Shown in pieces: positions 43,251 through 52,796 of a stretch of DNA of 64,000 nt (positions are counted from its first letter, which is position 1; each line of letters opens with the position of its first letter). The position numbers were made by a program, and so were the translations under genes. The DNA comes from Planctomycetota bacterium. GTDB lineage: Bacteria > Planctomycetota > UBA1135 > GCA-002686595. The stretch lies in NCBI GenBank assembly GCA_029259635.1, contig JAJDEU010000037.1, positions 62,001-126,000 of the forward strand, written 5' to 3'. The notes under the pieces are model-generated. The model had not been told where the DNA came from, did not search any database, and saw nothing but the letters and a program-made list of their open reading frames with translations.

Positions 43251-44222
43251 CTAGAGGTCGGCGCGGAGACAAGCTCCAGTGCCGAGAGGCCGAGCGACCC
43301 AGGTGCCACGTAGGGCAAGCTTCGATTCGGCGGCGGCGTGCACGAGCCCGTCGAGAGATGCGCGAGCATCCTCTTGGTTTCGATACATGCCGAAGTAGGT
43401 CGAGCCGGATCCACTGAGTTGAAAGTGCTGAGCGTCGTTTTGATCGAGAAAGTCGCGCCAGGCGGAGAGAGCGGGAACGGCAATCTGCGCCGCCGCTTCG
43501 AGTCGGTTAAAGAGTCCGAGCCGAGCCTCCGCTTCGGTGCAAGAAAACAGTCTTTCAGGGACGCTAGGGCCATCGACACCCGCGCTCAAGGCTCTTGCCA
43601 GGGCCCTGAAGACCTCGCCCGTCGGTACGGCGAGAGCCGGTGCAAGCAAGGCGAAGGACCAGCTTGCCTCAATAGGATCGAGAGTTTCGACCAACTCTCC
43701 ACGACCTTTGCAACGCGCGAAGCCCGTCGTTGCGGCATCGTGAAAGAAAACGCAATCCGATCCGAGGCCCGCCAACAGCTCGCGAACTTGCTGGGCTTGC
43801 CAAGGCTCTCCGAGCAGCTGAAGGGCTCCCAAACAAGCTGCCGCAGCGTCCGAACTTCCCCCGCCAAGCCCGGCCTGCGACGGAATTTTCTTTTCGAGTT
43901 CTATCCGGATGCCGCGAGCGCCGTCCGATTGCCGGGATCGAATCGCTTCGTCGAGGACCATCTCCGCCGCGCGAACCGCGAGGTTGCTCGAGTCCCTGGG
44001 GATGTCCGGGCTCGCCATCGGCCCAGAGAGACTCAGCTGAACACCGGGCTCCTCGCTCCGCTCCAGTCGCAGTTCGTCGGCGAGATCGAGCGCGACCATG
44101 GTCGTGTCCAGTTCATGAAAACCATCCGGTCGCCGGTGTAACACCTCCAACCACGGATTCACCTTTGCAGGCGCGAGCACATGAACGACAGCGGGGTTCT
44201 TTTGCTCGCGCTCGGTCGCCAT
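43251..44222 (-). CDS. ispE: 4-diphosphocytidyl-2-C-methyl-D-erythritol kinase
   Basis: 323 residues from the ATG at 44222, which overlaps the panC stop (TGATG). GHMP-kinase motifs are in order: PAKVNPWLEVLHRRPDGFHEL at 18-39, ATP loop IPSQAGLGGGSSDAAAA near 113-130, and C-terminal LSGSGSTYFGM. The enzyme phosphorylates CDP-methylerythritol in the non-mevalonate isoprenoid pathway. It is the fourth gene in a minus-strand operon after pssA, folK and panC. Confidence 0.92.
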   Translation of the reverse strand: MATEREQKNPAVVHVLAPAKVNPWLEVLHRRPDGFHELDTTMVALDLADELRLERSEEPGVQLSLSGPMASPDIPRDSSNLAVRAAEMVLDEAIRSRQSDGARGIRIELEKKIPSQAGLGGGSSDAAAACLGALQLLGEPWQAQQVRELLAGLGSDCVFFHDAATTGFARCKGRGELVETLDPIEASWSFALLAPALAVPTGEVFRALARALSAGVDGPSVPERLFSCTEAEARLGLFNRLEAAAQIAVPALSAWRDFLDQNDAQHFQLSGSGSTYFGMYRNQEDARASLDGLVHAAAESKLALRGTWVARPLGTGACLRADL

Positions 44223-45121
44223 CAATCCGTCTCCCGATTCGCGATGGCGGTTTCATCCAAGTCGAGGTTGTCCATCAAACGAACGCCGCCCAGTCGAGCC
44301 GCGACGAGCGCTCGTGCGGCCGTGACTTCGCCGGTCAAGCCGCCCTGCTCCCACCGCGCAGGGTCTCGCAGCTCGACGTATTCGACCTCTAGTCCAGGTC
44401 CTTTGAATTCGCCGCGAATTCGCTGTGTGAGAGCTTCCGCATTCCGTTCGCCCGTCCGCCACGCATCGCGCGCTGCGAAGAGACCGCGCGACAGCTGAAT
44501 GGCCACGTCGCGCTCCGCCTCGGACAAGCGCGCGTTGCGCGAGGAGTACGCGAGGCCCGACGGCTCGCGAAAGGTTGGGACCCGGCGAATTACCGGATAG
44601 CCGAGCGCGCGTGCGAGATCTTCGACGACGAGCGACTGCTGGTAATCTTTCTCGCCGAAGTAGGCGCGCGTTGGAACGATCAACTCGAACAGGCGACGCA
44701 CGATCTTCGCGACTCCATCGAAGTGGCCGTTGCGATGCGCGCCCTCGAGACCGCACGCGCGCGGACCCGGATCGACGTTCTGGATTCGCTCCGTGTGCGC
44801 GGGATCCCCATCCAGTTCGGGAAAAAACTGGGTCAGCTCGCCCGTGAATAATAGGTCGCACCCAACCGAGGCAAGCAGCGCAAAATCCTTTTCGATGTCG
44901 CGCGGATACTTCGCAAAGTCTTCGCTCTCCTCGAATTGAAGTGGATTGACAAAAACGCTCACGCAGGTCACGTCGTTCTCGAGCTCCGACTGCTTGACGA
45001 GCTCCAGGTGTCCCGCGTGAAGCGCGCCCATCGTGGGAACGAACCCGACACTCTGGCCACGCTTTCGACACTCAGCCGACCACTCCGCCGCTTTGCGCGG
45101 GTCTTCAAAGCTCTGAGTCAA
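44222..45121 (-). CDS. panC: Pantothenate synthetase (pantoate-beta-alanine ligase)
   Basis: 299 residues. Motifs: FVPTMGALHAGHLELVK with the ATP-binding HxGH, VSVFVNPLQF, GEKDYQQ and SSRNARLS. It condenses pantoate with beta-alanine to pantothenate for coenzyme A. The start is a TTG at 45121 that overlaps the folK stop as TTGA; no ATG or GTG is available between that point and the conserved N-terminus, and AAGGGG lies about 10 nt before it. An upstream ATG extension to 45202 would run over folK in another frame and is not family-like. Confidence 0.92.
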   Translation of the reverse strand: MTQSFEDPRKAAEWSAECRKRGQSVGFVPTMGALHAGHLELVKQSELENDVTCVSVFVNPLQFEESEDFAKYPRDIEKDFALLASVGCDLLFTGELTQFFPELDGDPAHTERIQNVDPGPRACGLEGAHRNGHFDGVAKIVRRLFELIVPTRAYFGEKDYQQSLVVEDLARALGYPVIRRVPTFREPSGLAYSSRNARLSEAERDVAIQLSRGLFAARDAWRTGERNAEALTQRIRGEFKGPGLEVEYVELRDPARWEQGGLTGEVTAARALVAARLGGVRLMDNLDLDETAIANRETD

Positions 45122-45660
45122 GTCGTGGGTGCCCCTTCGGGCAAAGCCGTGCCCTGCGCGGAAGCCGCTTGAGCGCTCCTCGCTTCGGCGAACACGCTCC
45201 ACTCTTCACCAACCGTTCGCCCGGTTGTCGGAATGCGGAGCTCGGGAGCCTGCTCCGCAAGTGGGCCGAGCACGAAGTCGCGCTCGAGCATGCGCGGGTG
45301 CGGAACGGTCAAGTGACGGTCACGCAGAATCCTGTCCCCATACAGCAGAAGATCGAGATCGAGCGTTCGAGCGCCATTACGCCCTTCCGTTCTTCGATCG
45401 CGGCCGTGCGCTTTTTCGATCTCGAGCAATCGCGCGAGCAGCTCGTGCGGAGCCAAGCTCGTCGTGCCGATTAGAGCGGCGTTGAGATAGTCGCCTTGCC
45501 CCGGCTCTCCACCAACGGCGGGGTTTTCGAAAAAGCTCGACAGGCGTTCGACTTCGAATTCCGAGGATGCTTTCAAGCTCTGGACCGCGCTCTCCAAGAT
45601 CGACCGTCGTTCGCCGCGGTTGCTTCCGAGCCCGATGGCCACCCGCACTCTCGCGCGCAC
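45118..45660 (-). CDS. folK: 2-amino-4-hydroxy-6-hydroxymethyldihydropteridine pyrophosphokinase
   Basis: 180 residues from a GTG at 45660, with AAGGA upstream; the long frame above it lies over pssA. Motifs: VAIGLGSNRGE, FENPAVGGEPGQGDYLN, RNGARTLDLDLLLYG (the HPPK D-x-D pair) and PHPRMLERDFVL. The enzyme adds pyrophosphate to the pterin in folate synthesis. It overlaps panC by 4 nt and follows pssA by 11 nt. Confidence 0.92.
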   Translation of the reverse strand: MRARVRVAIGLGSNRGERRSILESAVQSLKASSEFEVERLSSFFENPAVGGEPGQGDYLNAALIGTTSLAPHELLARLLEIEKAHGRDRRTEGRNGARTLDLDLLLYGDRILRDRHLTVPHPRMLERDFVLGPLAEQAPELRIPTTGRTVGEEWSVFAEARSAQAASAQGTALPEGAPTT

Positions 45661-45671
45661 GATCTGATCCT

Positions 45672-46553
45672 TCACGATTCGACGACGTTCTGTTTTCGTC
45701 GGGAACGAATCCACCGAATGATTCCCAGGCTCCAGAACGAGTTGAAGATGATGAAGAGCGCGGGAACCGGAGCCAAGAAGAGCGCGAAGAGACCAAAGAC
45801 AATCAGAACCAGTGTGATGAACTGACTGCGATCGCTCGTCAAGTTGGAGACCAGGTGCGCGTACCGAATTCGGCTGACCATCAAGAGGCCGAGGATCATC
45901 AAGAGCGCCGTCAAGGCGATCGGCAACCAACCGAGAAAGGGTGTCCAGTCGATGTCCTGCATCCACCCCATCAAGCGACCGAACGGAGTGCGAGTTCCCT
46001 CGGTGACCTCCAGCTCGGGGCGGCGAAGAATGAGGTAGAGCCACATGGTGGAGGTCAGTGCGCCGGCGGCGGCCGGTGAGGGCAGGCCGCTGAACTCGGT
46101 GTGCGAGTCCTCGTCGGTGTCGGTCTCCAAGTTGAAGCGCGCGAGACGAAGCAGCGCCATCAAGGCAAACGCGGCGGCGGCCATAAAGTGCAGCCGCGGC
46201 GAGCCGACGTAGTCGAGCAGTGGTCCCTCGTGTTCGATCAGCACCTTGGCCAAGATGGCGGGCGCCACGCCGAAAGTGATCAGGTCGGAGAAGGAGTCGA
46301 GTTGCGCGCCAAACTCGCTCGAGGTCTTCGTCATGCGCGCGAGCTTCCCGTCCATCGCGTCGAAGACCATCGCCAGAAAGATCAGCGAGCAGGCCGTATC
46401 CATCTTGGCGTAGAAGATCGCGGCGCCCGCATCGGTCGCGGCGAGGGCGTCGATCGCCTTAGAGATCGCCAGCAGGCCACAGGAGGCGTTGGCGAGCGTG
46501 ACGAGGTTCGGGAGGAGTGAGATGCGCTTCACGAGCCCCACAAAATAGGGCAT
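45672..46553 (-). CDS. pssA: CDP-diacylglycerol-serine O-phosphatidyltransferase
   Basis: 293 residues, about eight hydrophobic segments. The CDP-alcohol phosphotransferase signature is present as DAMDGKLAR followed by FGAQLDSFSD (DG-x2-AR-x8-G-x3-D-x3-D), near residues 65-88. It makes phosphatidylserine, precursor of phosphatidylethanolamine. It is the first gene of the pssA-folK-panC-ispE-spoVG unit. No psd is seen nearby. Confidence 0.9.
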   Translation of the reverse strand: MPYFVGLVKRISLLPNLVTLANASCGLLAISKAIDALAATDAGAAIFYAKMDTACSLIFLAMVFDAMDGKLARMTKTSSEFGAQLDSFSDLITFGVAPAILAKVLIEHEGPLLDYVGSPRLHFMAAAAFALMALLRLARFNLETDTDEDSHTEFSGLPSPAAAGALTSTMWLYLILRRPELEVTEGTRTPFGRLMGWMQDIDWTPFLGWLPIALTALLMILGLLMVSRIRYAHLVSNLTSDRSQFITLVLIVFGLFALFLAPVPALFIIFNSFWSLGIIRWIRSRRKQNVVES

Positions 46554-46663
46554 CGAGGGCGCGGGGCGCCACCTAGTCGCTGTTCGGTACCCGGCGATTG
46601 CCCTGTCAGCGAGCGCATCTATTCCATTTATGGGAAAGCACTTACAACAGATAACGAGCGTGA

Positions 46664-48115
<1,452 letters not shown>

Positions 48116-48123
48116 GGAATCCG

Positions 48124-48195
48124 ATGAGCACCTTCACTTTCATTCCCTCTTTCATTCCGAAGTTGAGCCCGTTGAAGCTGGAGTCACCCGCATGA
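48124..48195 (+). CDS. Possible 23-residue peptide between eno and ftsB-like gene
   Basis: An ATG 8 nt after the eno stop opens a frame of 23 codons (MSTFTFIPSFIPKLSPLKLESPA) that ends in TGA overlapping the next ATG as ATGA. GGGAA lies just upstream. It may be a coupling leader rather than a functional peptide. Confidence 0.3.
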   Translation: MSTFTFIPSFIPKLSPLKLESPA

Positions 48196-48479
48196 CTTCG
48201 CTCCTCGGATCCATGGGAAAGCTGCCGCGCGCGATCATCGAATGGGCGCCCATTTGGGCTCCATTGGCGGTTTCGACGCAGATTGTGATCTTGGGCCTCC
48301 GCCCTGCGCTTGAAGAACAGCGCCGACTAGAACACGAAGAAGCGATTCTTGAGTCGCGCTACGAAGAGCTCAAAGAAGAGCGGCTCGTGCTGGATCTACG
48401 ACTCCAAGCGCAGAGCGATCCGCTCTTCTTGGCCCGCGAGAAACGCGCGCTTCTCGATCCCAAGTCGAGCCTTCGCTAG
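48192..48479 (+). CDS. FtsB/DivIC-like membrane coiled-coil protein
   Basis: 95 residues. A short N-terminus, one membrane helix at about 14-36, then a coiled coil at about 38-74 and a C-terminal SDPLFLAREKRALL (75-88), which resembles the D-P-x-x-I-E-x-x-A-R segment that closes FtsB/DivIC proteins. FtsB links the coiled coil to the FtsL/FtsQ division complex in FtsZ-based bacteria. Location directly after eno is the common place for ftsB. Family similarity is by pattern only, and planctomycetes often lack FtsZ, so the role could differ. Confidence 0.6.
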   Translation: MTSLLGSMGKLPRAIIEWAPIWAPLAVSTQIVILGLRPALEEQRRLEHEEAILESRYEELKEERLVLDLRLQAQSDPLFLAREKRALLDPKSSLR

Positions 48480-48483
48480 CCGA

Positions 48484-50544
48484 GTGCGCGCCCAGCAAGA
48501 GCGCACAACCGAGAGGTTCGCACGGTCGGCGCGACCTCCGCGGGCGAGTTGGCTTTTCGCAGTACTCGCGCTCAGTGGTCTTGCGCTCACGCCCCATCCG
48601 ACGTCGGCGCAAGAGCCCGCCGCCTCGGAGGGTCCGCTCGGCAACGATGTATTCCTTCCGACCTCGCGAGAAGCGCTAGAAATCTTACAGCGCGGAGACG
48701 CCGCACTCGCCGAAGCGAAAACCGACGTGGAACGAGTCGTCGCGTTCGAAGCGTGGCGCAGCGCGCTGGCCGAGACGAAGCCCGGCGACACGATAGTAGT
48801 GAGCGAGCGCGAGACGCTCGGGATCGAGCTCGCCGTCGAACGTCGGCTCTTCGCGTTGCCGGTGGAGCATCGCTCGGAGTGGGTTCAACGATTCGAAGAG
48901 CTGGCGAGCGGAGAGTTGGCGGCGGCCGCGTTCAGCGCGTCCGCCCTAGCGGGCGCCAGTCGTCGCAACCCCGGAACGACGGCATCGGTTCGCGCTTGCC
49001 TGCGCCTCGCCGATTTCGAGCTGGAGCACGGCGCCGCGCTGGAGAGTAGAGCGTGGTGTCGACGGGGACTTCGACAGCTCGAGCTCGCGAACTCGGTTCT
49101 CGCGGAGGACGAACGCGCGCTCTATCGCGGTGCGCTCGACGCGCGTCTCCAAGTCGCAGAGAACCTCTCATCGGCGAGTCCGATCGAGACCTACGTCGAG
49201 GAAGATGGAGCGCATTGGACTCGCGCAACGCGGCTGACCTACCGCACGCGCATCGATTTTCGAGATTCGATTCCGAGGCTCAATCCCGCCCAACCCGGTC
49301 CGCCGAACGGATTGCGCCCAGGGCTCGCCTTCCTCGCGGACGGTCGATTAGCGATTCAATCCGCCCTGCGGGTCACGATCACTACGGCGAACGGCGATGC
49401 GGTGATGAGCTCGTTCGAGCCGACGCTGCTCCTGCCCGACTCGGTCGCGGTTTCCCCGGCGAGAGAACAGCGCAACGACCGCGCGTCTTGGCCGCTCTCG
49501 CCCGCCGTCGATGGCAACAACATCATCGTCGTTCACGGGCGACCCACGCGACCGGGACGCGACAACGCCTTGATCTCCATGCAGGCTCCGAGCGCGCGGC
49601 CCACGCTTGGCATCACGCGCCCCGCGCTACCGAAATTGAACTGGGCCATCGTCGGTGGACTACGCGTCGATGATGAGAAAAAACTGCACGCCGAGCCCGA
49701 GCTCGAAGAGCTCAAAGATGCCGTCTTCGAGGCGGGTCCGATCATTGTTGGCTCTCGCGTGTACGCCACGCTGCGGCAGACGGAGGGCGACGTGCGCGCC
49801 TGGCTTGCGTGCTTCGAGTCGACGAGCGGACGCTGTCTCTGGACGCGCTTTCTCGCCCAGGGCAGCGCTCTCACGCCGGGCTCGACCACTTCCGGTTTCA
49901 CACAGCACCCGCTGCCGGCGCTCCCACTCGCCGCGCGCGACTCCAAACTCTTTATCGGCACCAACCTCGGCGCGGGCATTTGCGTAGATGCCCTGGATGG
50001 TCGCGTCGCCTGGAGCTTCAAGAACAAACGGCGCGCGGCCGGAACCCCTGGCTGGGGCGGGAACTGGCCTCCGACGATCGCGCCCGCTTCGTCCTCCGGC
50101 GTCGTGTTGTGGGCCCCGCTCGACTCGGACTACCAGTACGTGCTCACCATGGACAGCGCGGCCAGTCCGCTCGCCCATCCTCCGCGCCCGATCGGCGAAG
50201 CGCTGGCCCTCGTGGGCGGCGACGAACACCACTCGCTCGTGCTCTCGCTCGCAGGCCCCCGCCGCGTCCTCTCCAGTCGCGGAAATCAGGACGGAACCCG
50301 TTTCGACTCGCCCTACCTGGGTCGAGAAGAAAACTTCCGAGGTCGCGGAGCCAGTTCACCGGAGCGCGCCCTCTTCTCCACCGACCGGGGGCTCTATCTC
50401 CTCGACCGAACCCGCGAGCTCTACCTGCTCGACTACCAATCCTATCCAAGCCACCCGCTGCCCCTCGGAGGGGACGTCCTGGCACGCGGGTCGCGGGTCT
50501 TCGTGGTCAGCGAAGCCAGCCTCTGGACCTTTACAACTCACTAA
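48484..50544 (+). CDS. Exported PQQ-like beta-propeller protein
   Basis: 686 residues from a GTG at 48484; the frame is open earlier but that part overlaps the ftsB-like gene. A signal peptide (SWLFAVLALSGLALTPHPTSAQ) ends near residue 40. The N-terminal third is helical, TPR-like (EWVQRFEELASGELAAAAFSASA). The rest has outer-strand motifs of PQQ/quinoprotein propellers: GPIIVGSRVYATLRQ, RAWLACFESTSGRCLWT, and SKLFIGTNLGAGICVDALDGRVAWSF. No enzymatic cofactor site is identified. Such proteins often serve as surface scaffolds. The ribosome site is weak. Confidence 0.78.
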   Translation: MRAQQERTTERFARSARPPRASWLFAVLALSGLALTPHPTSAQEPAASEGPLGNDVFLPTSREALEILQRGDAALAEAKTDVERVVAFEAWRSALAETKPGDTIVVSERETLGIELAVERRLFALPVEHRSEWVQRFEELASGELAAAAFSASALAGASRRNPGTTASVRACLRLADFELEHGAALESRAWCRRGLRQLELANSVLAEDERALYRGALDARLQVAENLSSASPIETYVEEDGAHWTRATRLTYRTRIDFRDSIPRLNPAQPGPPNGLRPGLAFLADGRLAIQSALRVTITTANGDAVMSSFEPTLLLPDSVAVSPAREQRNDRASWPLSPAVDGNNIIVVHGRPTRPGRDNALISMQAPSARPTLGITRPALPKLNWAIVGGLRVDDEKKLHAEPELEELKDAVFEAGPIIVGSRVYATLRQTEGDVRAWLACFESTSGRCLWTRFLAQGSALTPGSTTSGFTQHPLPALPLAARDSKLFIGTNLGAGICVDALDGRVAWSFKNKRRAAGTPGWGGNWPPTIAPASSSGVVLWAPLDSDYQYVLTMDSAASPLAHPPRPIGEALALVGGDEHHSLVLSLAGPRRVLSSRGNQDGTRFDSPYLGREENFRGRGASSPERALFSTDRGLYLLDRTRELYLLDYQSYPSHPLPLGGDVLARGSRVFVVSEASLWTFTTH

Positions 50545-50822
50545 TCCGAGCCCACCGAACGCGCCGACCCGTTCGATTTGTGTGAACGCGTTCGCTTCAG
50601 CCTTCCGGAGCCGTATTTCGCAAGTTGCGAATTCATTTCGAGCAGCTAACGCGCGGAAGCCAGAACGTCGACACTTACTATAGGGAGCGCCGATCGAGGC
50701 CCTGACGGCCAAGCGCCAGCCCTCGACTCGCTCCCTCCACCCTCAGACTCTCCTTTCCCCATCGTCCCGAGCTTGCGGTGCTGACCGCCTCGCCCGGCAC
50801 CCGATCCCCGAGATTGCACCCT

Positions 50823-51857
50823 ATGGCTGACGAATCCACCGCCGCCCTCGAACGCCTTCAAGACTCCCACGCCAAGATGAAGGCCGAGCTGCAACGAGTC
50901 ATCGTTGGGCAAGACGAGGTCATCCATCAGCTCTTGATCGCCATCCTCACGCGCGGTCACTGCTTGCTCGTCGGAGTTCCCGGACTTGCCAAGACGCTCC
51001 TCATCAGCAGCCTCAGCAAGACGCTCAACCTGAGCTTCAACCGCGTTCAGTTCACGCCGGACCTGATGCCCGGCGACATCACCGGAACGGATGTCCTCCA
51101 CATCGACCCGGAGACCGGCGCGCGCAGCTTCCAGTTTGCACCCGGTCCGATCTTCGCCAACCTGATCCTCGCGGACGAGATCAACCGAACTCCGCCGAAG
51201 ACTCAGGCCGCTCTGCTCGAGTCGATGGTCGAGCGCCAGGTCACGATCGGCGGCAAGAGCCACAGCTTGCCCGAACCCTTCTTCGTCCTCGCCACGCAGA
51301 ACCCGATCGAACAGGAAGGCACCTACCCGCTTCCGGAAGCGCAGCTCGACCGCTTCATGTTCATGGTCAACGTGCCCTACCCGACCAAGGGCGAGGAGCT
51401 CGAGATCCTGCGGCGCACGACGATCGGTGCGATGGCCGAACTCAATCACGTTCTCGACGGCGATGCGTTGCTCGAGATGCAGAATACCGTGCGCTCGATT
51501 CCGGTCTCCGACCACATCTTCGAGTACGCGCTCGCGCTCACGCGCGGAACGCGAGTTCGATCCGATGAACCGCTCGAGTTCTTGCGCGAGTGGGTCACCT
51601 GGGGCGCCGGTCCGCGCGCGAGTCAGTTCTTGATCCTCGGCGCCAAAGCTCACGCCGCCATCGCCGGCCGCAACCATGTCTCCGTCGATGACGTCAAAGC
51701 CGTCGCGCATCCGGTCTTGCGCCACCGCATCTTGACCAACTTCTCGGCGGCGGCGGAAGGCATAACGCCCGACCACATCGTCGATCGGTTGCTCGATGCC
51801 GTCGATCCGGCGGCGCAGGTCGGAGCAGGTGTACCCGGCGTCAAGTCGATCGCCTAG
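50823..51857 (+). CDS. MoxR-family AAA+ ATPase
   Basis: 344 residues from the ATG at 50823. Walker A GVPGLAKT near 49-56, Walker B LILADEIN near 115-122, and the sensor and arginine-finger segments (ATQNPIEQEGTYPLPEAQLDRF) are the MoxR signature. MoxR ATPases act as chaperones that activate VWA-domain partners, and a DUF58 VWA protein follows 21 nt downstream. It starts the last, long operon of the window; the preceding 278 bp is a good promoter region, though no clear promoter was found. Confidence 0.93.
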   Translation: MADESTAALERLQDSHAKMKAELQRVIVGQDEVIHQLLIAILTRGHCLLVGVPGLAKTLLISSLSKTLNLSFNRVQFTPDLMPGDITGTDVLHIDPETGARSFQFAPGPIFANLILADEINRTPPKTQAALLESMVERQVTIGGKSHSLPEPFFVLATQNPIEQEGTYPLPEAQLDRFMFMVNVPYPTKGEELEILRRTTIGAMAELNHVLDGDALLEMQNTVRSIPVSDHIFEYALALTRGTRVRSDEPLEFLREWVTWGAGPRASQFLILGAKAHAAIAGRNHVSVDDVKAVAHPVLRHRILTNFSAAAEGITPDHIVDRLLDAVDPAAQVGAGVPGVKSIA

Positions 51858-51878
51858 CTCGACTGCTAACGGACTCCC

Positions 51879-52796
51879 ATGGCGGACTCATCTAAAGCGC
51901 GAGCCTTTGACCCGGCGTTGCTCGATCGACTCTCGGGCCTCTCGCTCGTGGCTCGAACGGTCGTCGAAGGCTATATGGCCGGACAGCACCGTTCGCCCCA
52001 CCGCGGGAGCTCGGTCGAGTTCGCCCAGCACCGCGAGTATGTCCACGGCGACGAGATGCGCCACGTGGACTGGAAGATCTTCGCCAAGTCCGATCGACTG
52101 GTCGTCAAAGAGTTCGTCGAGGAGACCAACTTCGACTGCCACCTGCTCGTGGACGCCAGCGAGTCGATGGCTTTTCAATCCGGCAACTGGAGCAAGTTCG
52201 ACTATGCGCGTTGGTGTGCGGCCGCGCTCGCGCACCTCGTGCTCTCGCAACGCGACGCCTCCGGCTTGGTAGTCTTCGACGAAAAGGCCCGTCACAAAGT
52301 GCCGCCGGGAAATGGTCCCGCGCAACGCGCCGACATGATCCGTCTGCTCGAAGAAGCGGAGCCGGACGGCAAGACCAGTCTGGGTGATGTTCTTGCATGG
52401 CTCTCAACCCGACTGCCACGCCGCGGAATTATTATCGTGCTCTCGGACTTCTTCGACGAACCCGCAAAGATCGTCGAAGGCTTGCGCCGCTTGTCCTTTG
52501 CGGGGCACGAACCGATCCTGATGCAAATTCTCGATCCGCAGGAGCTGAAGTTCGACTTCTCCGGCCTGCACCGACTGGACGGCCTCGAGGGTGGCGGCAG
52601 GGTCAAGATCGATGCGCGCGCCATTCGCCAGGCCTACCTCGAAGAGTTCGAAGCGCACAACGCGGAGCTCGAGAAGCAGACCCGCGCCCTCTCGATTGAC
52701 TTCGTACAAATGCCGACCGACACAGGCCTCGACGTCGCGCTCTCCACCTACCTCTCTCACCGATCCGCGCGCGCCCGCGGAGGAGCGCGATCCTAA
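51879..52796 (+). CDS. DUF58 (VWA-like) protein
   Basis: 305 residues. GLSLVARTVVEGYMAGQHRSPHRGSSVEFAQHREYVHGDEMRHVDWK is the DUF58 hallmark (positions about 10-75; shown here only in outline), with a MIDAS-like DASESM near 92 and RGIIIVLSDFFDE near 190. MoxR-DUF58 pairs are widespread partners. The stop overlaps the next start (TAATG). Confidence 0.93.
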   Translation: MADSSKARAFDPALLDRLSGLSLVARTVVEGYMAGQHRSPHRGSSVEFAQHREYVHGDEMRHVDWKIFAKSDRLVVKEFVEETNFDCHLLVDASESMAFQSGNWSKFDYARWCAAALAHLVLSQRDASGLVVFDEKARHKVPPGNGPAQRADMIRLLEEAEPDGKTSLGDVLAWLSTRLPRRGIIIVLSDFFDEPAKIVEGLRRLSFAGHEPILMQILDPQELKFDFSGLHRLDGLEGGGRVKIDARAIRQAYLEEFEAHNAELEKQTRALSIDFVQMPTDTGLDVALSTYLSHRSARARGGARS

